DNA of 38,929 bases, from the NCBI GenBank assembly GCA_027014125.1, contig JALWEI010000017.1, forward strand, positions 1 to 38,929, read 5' to 3'. Shown here piece after piece: positions 17,440-25,550 of the stretch (positions are counted from its first letter, which is position 1; each line of letters begins with the position of its first letter). Source of the DNA: Acidilobaceae archaeon. Lineage in GTDB: Archaea > Thermoproteota > Thermoprotei_A > Sulfolobales > Acidilobaceae. The translations under genes and the position numbers were made by a program. The notes under the pieces were generated by a model that was not told the origin of the DNA, did not search any database, and saw only the letters and a list, made by a program, of their open reading frames with translations.

Positions 17440-18936
17440 ATGATAGCCACTAGGCTGCTAGAGGCGCTAGGCACAGCGACATTCCAGCCAGGATACGGGC
17501 CCGAGTGGGGCAGCGGCGGCGTCTACGGGCTCAAGTACCACAAGGGAGTCCTATACTTCACCCTAGCATTCGAGGCCAAGGCATACTTCATACACAGCAA
17601 GCTACAGGAGGCTAGGGAGTACGACTACAACCTCCTAGGAGAGGAGACAAGCGGTGGAGACACCTACAACGCATCAACAGCAGTAGACGACACGATCTTC
17701 TTCGGAGGATGGGCACACGCACCCCCAGCAATAAAACAGGAGGGCAGGAGGAGGGAGCTAGACTTCACAAACAAGTACAGCCACATACATGCCTACAACA
17801 TCAAGGAGGACAAGGTAACCCTGCTATGGAAAGAATCAATACATCACCCCCGGCACTGGGCAGGAGAAGTCAGCGAGCTCATATACGACCCGCTCAAGGA
17901 CGTGTTATACGCAGCCAGAGGCGATGGACACGACAGGCTGGGAATATACGAGGTAGACATGAAGGGCAAAGCACTACAGGCCAGCCCAAACCCGGTACTC
18001 AAGGGCGCGGCCCACCTCGACCATGCATGCTTCACCCTCCACGGGCCCGGAGAATGGAAGCCATTCAGAGGATACACATGCATAGAGATGGGCACGGGCA
18101 AAACCCTCACGACAATCATAGACCCAGCCAAGGCACCTAGCCCAGACGGGGAGGGAGTAGAGAAGCCTAGAGTAGGAAGCGTGGTCTCAGCATACACAAG
18201 GCTATACACGACGGCCAGGGGAGGAGTATTCCTAGGAGACCCGGTAGGCGGGGATGATATCATATTCTACAGGATACTAGACTTCTACCCAAGCCACTAC
18301 GGCCCCCTACGGGTCAACACGGTAACCCCACTGGCAGCCCCACTCACGGTATGGAACAACATGAGCCACGCAACACTAGTGGGGACAGACGAGCTGGCGA
18401 GCGACGTGCAGGCAGAGTCGAGGAGGATCCTAGCCCCCTCCCTCCTACTGTCACTAGAAGGCCCACACCCTAGGATAGTAGCCCCCCTAGGGGTAAGGGC
18501 CACCAGCCTAGAAAGCCTAGGAGACTCGGTGGTTATAGGCTACAGCACAAGCCCCAACCTTGAGAGGTACGACTCTACGAGGCTAGACGCTGGCACCCGG
18601 GGCCTAGCGGCTATACCGCTAGACACAATAGCGACAGCCCGGGGGGTAGGAGTCGTGCTGAGGCCCCCTCCCGCTGCCACCCTAGAGGGCAGAGTATTTG
18701 GGGGCATACCGCTGGCAGGCTACAAGAATCCAAAAGCCCACTTCAGGTCTGGGAGCGGTGCGAGACTTAGGGTCTACACCTATAACCTAGGAGATCCCCC
18801 GGGAGGAGCCGAGGTTGACGACTACACCCTGCCCCCGGGCAGGAGCTCCCTAGACTTGTCAGGGCACGGGTGGGGGATAGTATCGTTCAAGGTCCTCAAG
18901 GGGAGGCTTGACAAGGCGGTCTTCACCCTCGACTAG
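17440..18936 (+). CDS. DUF2139-like archaeal protein, predicted beta-propeller-like
   Basis: A 498-residue protein that I associate, without certainty, with the crenarchaeal family DUF2139. It has no signal peptide and consists mostly of short strands and aromatic repeats (GVYGLKYHKGVLYF, TIFFGGWAH, VLYAARGDGHDRLGIYEVD), as in propeller folds. The function is unknown. The frame extends upstream into the Rieske gene, but ATG 17440 has GGAGG seven bases before it, so I choose it. The two genes are transcriptionally linked, which suggests a redox context. The end overlaps the convergent membrane-protein gene by 14 bases. Confidence 0.7.
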   Translation: MIATRLLEALGTATFQPGYGPEWGSGGVYGLKYHKGVLYFTLAFEAKAYFIHSKLQEAREYDYNLLGEETSGGDTYNASTAVDDTIFFGGWAHAPPAIKQEGRRRELDFTNKYSHIHAYNIKEDKVTLLWKESIHHPRHWAGEVSELIYDPLKDVLYAARGDGHDRLGIYEVDMKGKALQASPNPVLKGAAHLDHACFTLHGPGEWKPFRGYTCIEMGTGKTLTTIIDPAKAPSPDGEGVEKPRVGSVVSAYTRLYTTARGGVFLGDPVGGDDIIFYRILDFYPSHYGPLRVNTVTPLAAPLTVWNNMSHATLVGTDELASDVQAESRRILAPSLLLSLEGPHPRIVAPLGVRATSLESLGDSVVIGYSTSPNLERYDSTRLDAGTRGLAAIPLDTIATARGVGVVLRPPPAATLEGRVFGGIPLAGYKNPKAHFRSGSGARLRVYTYNLGDPPGGAEVDDYTLPPGRSSLDLSGHGWGIVSFKVLKGRLDKAVFTLD

Positions 18937-19453
18937 AGAGCTCCCGGTAGACCTGTATGAGGCCCGCGGTCTTCACCAGGTTGCCTATGAAGGGTATGAT
19001 CGCTAGCCTGTGGTCGACTACAGCTAGGGGTAGGGATAGTATGAATAGGAGCATGCCCCCTATGAAGGCGTTAACCCCCCGGTTTACATGCTCCTCCAGG
19101 TCCCTCTTCAGCCTAACCCCCAGAACCAGCTCTCCATAGTAGGCTACAACGATCAGCCAAGCCCCAAGGTACGGCCTGCCAAGAGCGCCAATGGCAACGC
19201 CAAGACCAGCGATCACGGCCCCAGCGAGGCCAGCGACCCTCACAACTGGCCTAGAATACCTAGTGGCCCTGACCAGCCTAGTATAGACGAACCCAGCGAT
19301 AACGAGTAGGGCTGCCAAGCCGGGCAGCGTATAGGGGGTGAAGAGGGAGTCGAGCCCCCACAGCATGACTACGAATAGAATAACCTCTATGATAATGGCA
19401 GCCAGTATGCTCCCAGCCATAGCAGAGGCCAGGAGCCTCCTCTCGGTAGCCAC
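18923..19453 (-). CDS. Small integral membrane protein
   Basis: A 176-residue protein with about five hydrophobic helices (residues about 10-35, 42-60, 70-90, 95-112, 128-145 and a weaker last segment). I do not recognise the family. The GTG start is about 25 bases after a TATTTTATAG box at 19474-19483, so the message is probably leaderless. The conserved-looking polar loop is ADxxR-free, and no transporter signature is seen. Confidence 0.65.
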   Translation of the reverse strand: MATERRLLASAMAGSILAAIIIEVILFVVMLWGLDSLFTPYTLPGLAALLVIAGFVYTRLVRATRYSRPVVRVAGLAGAVIAGLGVAIGALGRPYLGAWLIVVAYYGELVLGVRLKRDLEEHVNRGVNAFIGGMLLFILSLPLAVVDHRLAIIPFIGNLVKTAGLIQVYRELSSRG

Positions 19454-19543
19454 AGCCAGACACCATTACACACTATAAAATACATATGCACAGGCTAAAT
19501 AAGACAGTACATGCCCCCGAGCCACGCTACAGCCAGGCTAGGA

Positions 19544-20587
19544 CTACTGGGACTCCTCCGCCAGGTAGTCGCCATACAACACAGTGGCGAGAGCAATGAG
19601 GGCGGAAGAGGCTGCATACTCGGTGGACAACGTTATCCCCGGGGCCAGGTCCACCACAAGGTCCGCAAACCTATAGACACCCGGGGGTATACCCTCCCTG
19701 CTCCCGAAGAGCAGGTTAACCCTCCTCCTACCCTTGACCAGCCTCCAGAGATCCTCCCTTAGCTTTGACACCGGCTCCCCCTCGGGCTCGAACACTATTA
19801 TGGGCTCCCCCCTCCTATCCCTGACTAGCTGGTGTAGGTCCTGAACCCTAACGGGGACCCTCCACGGCCTCCGGCTATAGCTCTTCTCCTGTATCCTGTA
19901 CCTCGACTCTATACCCTCGAATATCCCCTGGAGGAAGTGGAGCAGCTGGTCCCCCTCCACCACGCCAGCCGGGGCGACCACCAGCTCGCCAACCTCGAAG
20001 TTCTGCACCTCCCTGCCGATCCTAACCCCCATGTTACGGCACGCATCCAAGGGGCCTAGGTAGGGCATCTGAACTATGGAGAACCTCCTGAAGAAGCGGT
20101 GCAGGGGCGCCTTTCCGGGGCCGTGCTTCCTCCACTCCATGCTCCCCGGGTACACGCTTATCAGAGCCTCATCCTGGAGTATCTCAACGGCCACCACCTT
20201 ATCCGGCCTACTTAGGTTGACGCATGCCCCCGTAGCCCTCTTGACCGCGTCTCCCACTGCAACGTTGACATCGATACTAGTGAAGCTATGCCTCCCCCTC
20301 CTAACAGTCCTTACCGCGAAGCACTCGCTACTCGAGATCCTGCCCCTGACAGCCTCCACAGCGGCCCTTTGAAGGTCCTCAAGTGTAGCCTTCGCCCTGG
20401 CATGGACTACGAGGACCTTATCAGCCTCGGGGACCCTCTCGAGGATGATCTTGTCTTCGCCGCCGCGACACCCGCTAACAAGAACTAGCCCCTTGAAGCC
20501 CTTGGGGGAGGGGGTAGCCTCTAGCCAGGGCGCCTCCTCTACTATCCGGGAGGCGGCTACCCTCTCCATGCCGAGGGCCGTCTTCAC
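19544..20587 (-). CDS. THUMP domain-containing SPOUT RNA methyltransferase
   Basis: A 347-residue protein. Residues about 1-150 form a THUMP-like RNA-binding domain (COG1818 type, with VNLSRPDKVVAVEIL). The C-terminal part (EPIIVFEPEGEPVSKLREDL, LLFGSREGIPPGVY, VVDLAPGITLSTEYAASSALIALATVL) has the pattern of a SPOUT knot that binds S-adenosylmethionine. A modification of tRNA or rRNA is expected; the target is unknown. The GTG start has no good ribosome-binding site. A CTG at 20603-20605, seven bases after AGGTGA, would add LEPCIL and may be the real start. It follows eS1 on the same strand. Confidence 0.82.
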   Translation of the reverse strand: MKTALGMERVAASRIVEEAPWLEATPSPKGFKGLVLVSGCRGGEDKIILERVPEADKVLVVHARAKATLEDLQRAAVEAVRGRISSSECFAVRTVRRGRHSFTSIDVNVAVGDAVKRATGACVNLSRPDKVVAVEILQDEALISVYPGSMEWRKHGPGKAPLHRFFRRFSIVQMPYLGPLDACRNMGVRIGREVQNFEVGELVVAPAGVVEGDQLLHFLQGIFEGIESRYRIQEKSYSRRPWRVPVRVQDLHQLVRDRRGEPIIVFEPEGEPVSKLREDLWRLVKGRRRVNLLFGSREGIPPGVYRFADLVVDLAPGITLSTEYAASSALIALATVLYGDYLAEESQ

Positions 20588-20612
20588 GAGTATGCAGGGC
20601 TCCAGCCTAGCT

Positions 20613-21278
20613 TCACCTTGCCTTTAACTGGAGCGGGGAGACCACGACTGCCTTCTGCGGCCCCTCGGGGCCGGGCACCCATAGTAGCTTCGACTTCGCT
20701 ATCTCCACCTTCCTTATGGCGTAGATCTTCCTAGCCGCCTCCTCCACCTCCAGCGCTAGGCTGCCCTCCTGGTCGCTGAAGACCATGGCTTGTATGAGCT
20801 CGTCTAGAGTGCTGTTCCTGGCCCTGTTCTCGATGATCTCCTGCATCCTCTTCCTAATCAGCTTTTTCTGGCTAGTCTTGCACCTGTACCGGGTGAATAC
20901 GACGGCGGTGATCCTGAGCCCGTAGCCGTCCTTAGTCCACACGTCGAATATGCCCGTGATCTTGCTGCTCTTCCTCCTGGTCAGGCTCCTCAGGTAGTCG
21001 CGCAGGAGCTCGTGGCCCTTGAACCTGGTGTAGGCGGTGTCGCCCTCAACCTTTACTATCTGGAAGTATAGTTTTATGTGGACGTGGGCGAAGTCCCCTG
21101 TTATGTCGAATAGGGTGGTCTCCATCACCCTGCCTATCAGCTTATCCGGGTCATCGGCGGGTGTTGTGCCGAGGGGTGCGTTGCCAAACACCTCGGGGGC
21201 CACCACAGTGTACCACTTCTTCTGCCTCCAAGTGTCTGCTGATACGCCCCTAACCCTTCTCCTCCTAGCCAATCCCAT
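20613..21278 (-). CDS. rps3ae: Ribosomal protein eS1 (S3Ae)
   Basis: A 221-residue small-subunit protein with the family pattern WRQKKWYTVVAPEVFG, TLFDITGDF, VEGDTAYTRFKGHEL and the basic SQKKLIRKRM. Length is normal. The order Cdc45/RecJ-like, pcc1, rps3ae on one strand is a known archaeal neighbourhood. Confidence 0.96.
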   Translation of the reverse strand: MGLARRRRVRGVSADTWRQKKWYTVVAPEVFGNAPLGTTPADDPDKLIGRVMETTLFDITGDFAHVHIKLYFQIVKVEGDTAYTRFKGHELLRDYLRSLTRRKSSKITGIFDVWTKDGYGLRITAVVFTRYRCKTSQKKLIRKRMQEIIENRARNSTLDELIQAMVFSDQEGSLALEVEEAARKIYAIRKVEIAKSKLLWVPGPEGPQKAVVVSPLQLKAR

Positions 21279-21325
21279 CTAACCCTCCAAACCCCGGGCT
21301 AGGCGCCCTTTAGGCTTAAAAACGG

Positions 21326-21580
21326 TTAGCCGGAGGCTCTTAGAGCCGACTCAGCTGCCTGGAGCGCCTGGAGGAGGTCATCCACTGTATTCCTAAGCGT
21401 TAGAAGCCCCCGGGGGCCCCGGCACTCCACCTCGACGATGCACTCAAGTACACCGTCACCAGTACACACCACTGATACCCCAGGGGGAGCCCTCGCATTA
21501 TCAGGCTCCAGGGCCTTAGCCAGATCCCCTGGGTGCTCTACGCTAGCCCTGATAACCGCTCTACACGCCCTCCCCTCCAT
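21326..21580 (-). CDS. KEOPS complex subunit Pcc1
   Basis: An 84-residue protein fitting Pcc1, the dimerising KEOPS subunit needed for threonylcarbamoyl-adenosine formation on tRNA. It has the N-terminal strand, the LEPDN segment and the C-terminal helix LLTLRNTVDDLLQALQAAE. The first 20 bases overlap the end of the upstream DHH-like gene. The gene context with rps3ae supports the call. Confidence 0.85.
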   Translation of the reverse strand: MEGRACRAVIRASVEHPGDLAKALEPDNARAPPGVSVVCTGDGVLECIVEVECRGPRGLLTLRNTVDDLLQALQAAESALRASG

Positions 21581-22811
21581 CGTTAAACACCAGCCACAGG
21601 CCCTCTAGCCTAGCCAGTTTATTGTCAACCAGCTTCCTAGCAACACCCGGCTGGGCGGCCTCGGCCTGGACTACTGATGCCCTCAAACCACCATCCTCCA
21701 CGAGCACTATAGAGTCGCCCTCCACCCTGCCCAGGGCCTCGAGAGCCCTCCAGGCTGATAGGGGGCTCGATGATAGGCTTTGGGGGAGCCTGTAGGTTCT
21801 CAGCCATGGGACCACCTTCACCCTAACAGGGGGGCCCTCCTCAAGTCCCCTGACAAGGCTCCTGCACTGCGAGACTAGGAGAGACTCAGCTATCGGGTAC
21901 TCAAGCTCCATATCGAGTATGGAGCCAGCCAGCGCGCCCAGCCCCCCGGCCTCCGCTGCCACTGCTAGGGCGTCGGAGGCCATTCTAAGGTCCTCAACCA
22001 GCGGGTCACCAGACACTATGACGCCTCCAAGGATCCTAGACGCCTCCACGCCCCCATGCCTTGCCAGGGCCTCTAGGAGAGTGGAGGCCAGCTTCTCCAC
22101 CTCCCCGGGCTCTAGCGTGGATAGGCTCCTCTCAGGGTCAAGGCCTGCCCCGGATATGAGGTCCCTAGCCGCCTCCGGCCTCCCTGAGACCCCGTGCATG
22201 TAGGGGTTGCAGGTGGAGGATAGGCTCCTCCACGCAGGCCACTTGTGGGGCTTATACGCCTTCACCCCGGTATACATGTCTAGCCCCGCCTGGTCTGCTA
22301 GGACCTCGAGCAGGGCCCTATCAACCCCGTGGAACCTGCCAGCCTGATCTACATACCGTGTATGGTACGACGCGGCTAGCAGGGGGAGGAGGTCGCGGGG
22401 CGGTAGCTTGTGCTCTGCCAAGGCCAGGCCCACGGCGGAGGATACGCTACCCTCAACCTCCAGGTACACGGCGCCCGGGGGCGGGCTCCCCTTAACCTGG
22501 CCGCTGGCCAGGGCTAGGAGAGCGTCATCCACATCCCAGCTCTTCAGGCTTAGATGGTTGAATCCCAGGAGGAGGGTGGGGCCCATGCCAGCCCGGGGGC
22601 TGGTGCTAACAGCTAGTACAGCATGGACCCCCAGGCTCCTAGCCGCCTTGTAGACGACAGCACCCGCTATCATGGGATCCATCGAGGGGTATACCTGTAT
22701 CCTCAGCATCCCACGCCTAGACCCGGCCTCGAGGAGCCTGGATAGGTTCCTCGAGGCAAGCTCCACACCCCTGTCGAGGTCCTCGCCAGCCTCAATCCTA
22801 GCCTTAAGCAA
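21561..22811 (-). CDS. Cdc45/RecJ-like protein with degraded DHH site
   Basis: A 416-residue DHH-superfamily relative in the usual archaeal slot next to pcc1 and rps3ae. The motif that would bind metal is lost: the region aligned with DADGIxSA reads SMDPMIAGAVVYKAA, and LLGFNHLSLKSWD replaces the DHH triad. An inactive RecJ homologue of this sort (RecJdbh/Cdc45) associates with GINS and MCM in Sulfolobus, so a structural role at the replicative helicase is the best guess. The start TTG has a G-run upstream and a minus-strand CATATTATCC box about 40 bases before. Confidence 0.65.
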   Translation of the reverse strand: MLKARIEAGEDLDRGVELASRNLSRLLEAGSRRGMLRIQVYPSMDPMIAGAVVYKAARSLGVHAVLAVSTSPRAGMGPTLLLGFNHLSLKSWDVDDALLALASGQVKGSPPPGAVYLEVEGSVSSAVGLALAEHKLPPRDLLPLLAASYHTRYVDQAGRFHGVDRALLEVLADQAGLDMYTGVKAYKPHKWPAWRSLSSTCNPYMHGVSGRPEAARDLISGAGLDPERSLSTLEPGEVEKLASTLLEALARHGGVEASRILGGVIVSGDPLVEDLRMASDALAVAAEAGGLGALAGSILDMELEYPIAESLLVSQCRSLVRGLEEGPPVRVKVVPWLRTYRLPQSLSSSPLSAWRALEALGRVEGDSIVLVEDGGLRASVVQAEAAQPGVARKLVDNKLARLEGLWLVFNDGGEGV

Positions 22812-22949
22812 GATGCAGGGCCCCCAGCCTGGATCTAGAGGCCTGATAGGATAATATGCCGTCGAGTCTAGAGTCTATGCTTATATTCCCTCCAGGGCGC
22901 CAGGGGCATACACGAAGGCTCCCCGGGCAAGGCTGGGAGCGAGAGGGGG

Positions 22950-23180
22950 TTGGCGTTGAGTGGGAACACGCTGAAGATGCTTAGCGAGTACCTAGACACC
23001 TCGGTGCTAGTCAAGCTCAAGGGCGGCAGGAGCCTGAAGGGCACCCTGAAGAGCTACGATCAGCACCTAAACCTAATACTAAAGGACGCCGAGGAGCTGG
23101 ACAGCGAGGGCAACTCCCGGCCAGTAGGGACAGTGCTAATAAGAGGAGACAACGTAGTTATGATGAGCCCGGCCAAGTAG
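22950..23180 (+). CDS. Sm-like archaeal RNA-binding protein (LSm)
   Basis: A 76-residue protein with the Sm1 motif (VLVKLKGGRSLKGTLKSYDQHLN) and the Sm2 motif ending in VLIRGDNVVMMSP. It forms a heptameric ring that binds U-rich RNA. The TTG start follows GAGAGGGGG. It lies 13 bases before rpl37e, the conserved archaeal LSm-eL37 pair. Confidence 0.95.
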   Translation: MALSGNTLKMLSEYLDTSVLVKLKGGRSLKGTLKSYDQHLNLILKDAEELDSEGNSRPVGTVLIRGDNVVMMSPAK

Positions 23181-23193
23181 GAGGTGGCCATGA

Positions 23194-23382
23194 ATGGGTA
23201 AGGGTACGCCAAGCTTCGGCAAGCACGGGAGGAGCAAGACCCACATAGTATGCAGGAGGTGCGGCAGGAGGAGCTTCAACGTGGCAAAGGGCTACTGCGC
23301 CGCCTGCGGGTTCGGGAGGAGCAGGAGGATGAGGAGGTATAGCTGGCAGAATAAGAAGTACAACAGGGTAAGAATAGTCTAG
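23194..23382 (+). CDS. rpl37e: Ribosomal protein eL37 (L37e)
   Basis: A 62-residue basic protein starting [11 protein letters not shown] with [10 protein letters not shown] and [10 protein letters not shown], the four cysteines of the eL37 zinc site. GGAGGTGG lies six bases before the ATG. An out-of-frame ATG four bases upstream opens a three-codon frame that stops at once. Confidence 0.96.
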   Translation: MGKGTPSFGKHGRSKTHIVCRRCGRRSFNVAKGYCAACGFGRSRRMRRYSWQNKKYNRVRIV

Positions 23383-23392
23383 GGGTGGCCAA

Positions 23393-24520
23393 GTGGCAGA
23401 GGCTAGATGGGAGGAGAACCTAGGCAAACTCCTAGACAAGGCCGAGGAGAGGGGCATAGAAACCATAATCCTAGGATCCAAGGCCAACATAAGATACACC
23501 ACAGGCATACAGGAGCCCACAGGCATAGCAGTAGCCAGCAGGAACTGCGGATACACACTCATCACACCCCTACTAGACTACCACAGGATAGCATCCCAAG
23601 CCCCAAGCTACGTGGAGGTAAAGGCGGCATACAGGAGGAGCGACGAGGCTCTGGAGGCAGACATACCCCAGGGGGATCTAATACACGACACCCCGACAAA
23701 GGCAGCCATAGAAATAGCTAGAACCTGCGGCGGCAAGACCGCGGGGGACCTCTCAGCACAACCATACCCACAGGCGCGAGCCCTAGCAGAGGCTGGAGTA
23801 GAGGACATAACCAGCCTAATCAACAGGGCACGGGCAATCAAGTCCAGCTGGGAGGTAGAGCTGATGACAGAAGCCGCCTTCAAGGCAGAGGAGATCCTCG
23901 GGAAAGCAATAAACATGCTGGAAGAGGGGGTCACAGAGGCGGGTGTGGCTGGGGAGATCATAAGGCTCTCCATGGAGGCGGCGGAGGGCACCTCCTTCCC
24001 ACCCATAGTAGCCTTTTACTCCAACACGGCCTACCCCCACCACGTACCTGGCCCCACGAGGCTGGGGGTAGACGGGCCGGTACTCATAGACATGGGGGTA
24101 GCGCACGCCGGCTACATGAGTGACATAACCAGGACCCTCCACAAGGGCTCCCCAGGACAGGGCTTCAAAAAGCTGCTGGAGGCAGTCGCTGAGGCCCAGG
24201 CAGCGGCGATAGACAGGGTAGCCCCTGGAGCCGAGGCGTGGGAGCCCGACAAGGAGGCACGCCTAATCCTATCCCGGCACGGGGTTGCAAGGCACTTCAT
24301 CCACGGCCTGGGACACGGGGTCGGGGTTGAGATACACGAGGAGCCCTACCTGAGGCCGGGCTCTAGGACTCTGCTCGAGCCAGGGATGGTGGTTACCGTG
24401 GAGCCAGGAGTGTACCTGCCAGGCCTGTACGGGGTGAGGATCGAGGACATGGTCCTAGTGACTAGAGGTGGTAGGAGGCTCATCACCAGGTTCGCCAGGA
24501 TCCTGGGAGACATAGCCTAA
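23393..24520 (+). CDS. M24 family Xaa-Pro aminopeptidase
   Basis: A 375-residue pita-bread metallopeptidase. The N-terminal creatinase-like domain (about 1-130) is followed by the M24 domain with metal ligands in [18 protein letters not shown] (two Asp), [13 protein letters not shown] (His), VVTVEPGVY (Glu) and RIEDMVLV (Glu). It removes an N-terminal residue before proline. AGGGGTGG lies just before the GTG start. It is 10 bases after rpl37e, in the LSm-eL37 operon. Confidence 0.93.
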   Translation: MAEARWEENLGKLLDKAEERGIETIILGSKANIRYTTGIQEPTGIAVASRNCGYTLITPLLDYHRIASQAPSYVEVKAAYRRSDEALEADIPQGDLIHDTPTKAAIEIARTCGGKTAGDLSAQPYPQARALAEAGVEDITSLINRARAIKSSWEVELMTEAAFKAEEILGKAINMLEEGVTEAGVAGEIIRLSMEAAEGTSFPPIVAFYSNTAYPHHVPGPTRLGVDGPVLIDMGVAHAGYMSDITRTLHKGSPGQGFKKLLEAVAEAQAAAIDRVAPGAEAWEPDKEARLILSRHGVARHFIHGLGHGVGVEIHEEPYLRPGSRTLLEPGMVVTVEPGVYLPGLYGVRIEDMVLVTRGGRRLITRFARILGDIA

Positions 24521-24625
24521 ACCGAAAAGCTTATAAAGACTACCAGTCCTAGGTAGTGATGGGGATTTAAGGGTATCGCCTGCCCAGGGCGGGCAAACCC
24601 TTTATAATAACGGGGTGTAGTCTCG
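24521..24625 (+). other. Intergenic region with two hairpins before tfb
   Basis: A CTTATAAAGAC TATA-like box (about 24530) is followed by ACTACC-N7-GGTAGT, then by a GC-rich hairpin of GCCTGCCC and GGGCGGGC with one base between. A second TATA box TTTATAATAA (24600-24609) is the likely promoter of tfb. The first box would start a short transcript across the hairpins. No tRNA, C/D or H/ACA signature is complete. Confidence 0.35.
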
Positions 24626-25546
24626 GTGGCCGAGGATAGGGAGCGGGAGCCCACGTGTCCTCCCGACAAGATCATATACGACCCCGAGAGGGGCGTACGC
24701 ATCTGCGAGCTGACAGGGGAAGTCATAGAAGAGGGGGTAATAGGCGACGAGGCAGAGTGGAGGGCCTACACCCCCGAAGAGAAGAGTAGGAGGACAAGGG
24801 TAGGAGGCCCAGTATCCTGGGCCAAACCCCACATGGGCATAGACGCCTACATAGGCACCTTCCGCAGGGGCGGAGGCCAGAAGATCAAGGGAGTAACCCG
24901 GAGGATCGAGGCCCTCCGAGTCCAGAGAGGCTACAGGATGGGCCGCACCCTAGGAAGCCTCGAGAAGAACATAAACCAGGCAATGCAGCTCATAGACGAG
25001 ATCACGGCGAAGCTAAGCCTCCCCTCCACAGTAAAGGAGGAGGCGGCAAAGCTATACAGGGAAGCAGCCCACAAGGGCCTAACACGGGGTAGGAGCATAG
25101 AGAGCATGGTAGCAGCGGTGATATACGCAGCATGCAGGAGCCACCAGGTACCCTGCACACTAGACGAGCTCGCAGGCTTCATAAAGATGAAGGAGGCAGA
25201 GGCCAAGAGGGAGGTAGCAAGGAACTACAGGCTACTAGTCAGGGACCTAGAGATAAAGATACCAGTAATAGAGCCCGAGAGGTTCGTCTACAGGATCGCC
25301 AGCGCCCTCAACCTACCAGACCCCGTAGTAGTAGAGGCGATCAAGATAGTGAAGGAGGCCAGGAAGAAGGGGCTCACAGCCGGGAAGGACCCCAGCGGCC
25401 TCGCAGCCGCGGCGGTATACCTAGCGGCGCTGAAGCATGGGCTCAGGAAGACCCAGAAGGAGGTAGCCAGCGTAGCTGGCGTGACCGAGGTCACGGTCAG
25501 AAATAGGTATAAGGAGATAGCAGAGGCGATCCAGGGGGCAGTCTAG
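24626..25546 (+). CDS. tfb: Transcription initiation factor B
   Basis: A 306-residue archaeal TFIIB homologue that joins the TATA-binding protein and RNA polymerase. The B-reader/linker motif (WRAYTPEEKSRRTRVGGP) and two cyclin folds (residues about 110-205 and 210-305, with AAHKGLTRGRSIES and KKGLTAGKDPSGLA) are clear. The N-terminal zinc ribbon keeps only C11 and C27; the partners are D14 and T30 (CPPD, CELT), as in Sulfolobus TFB1. The GTG start is about 25 bases after a TTTATAA box, so the message is leaderless. Confidence 0.96.
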   Translation: MAEDREREPTCPPDKIIYDPERGVRICELTGEVIEEGVIGDEAEWRAYTPEEKSRRTRVGGPVSWAKPHMGIDAYIGTFRRGGGQKIKGVTRRIEALRVQRGYRMGRTLGSLEKNINQAMQLIDEITAKLSLPSTVKEEAAKLYREAAHKGLTRGRSIESMVAAVIYAACRSHQVPCTLDELAGFIKMKEAEAKREVARNYRLLVRDLEIKIPVIEPERFVYRIASALNLPDPVVVEAIKIVKEARKKGLTAGKDPSGLAAAAVYLAALKHGLRKTQKEVASVAGVTEVTVRNRYKEIAEAIQGAV

Positions 25547-25550
25547 CCCT

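Noticed and set aside
24521-24625. Box C/D small RNA before tfb
   Set aside because: A GTGATGG resembles box C, but no CTGA box D is at a fitting distance.
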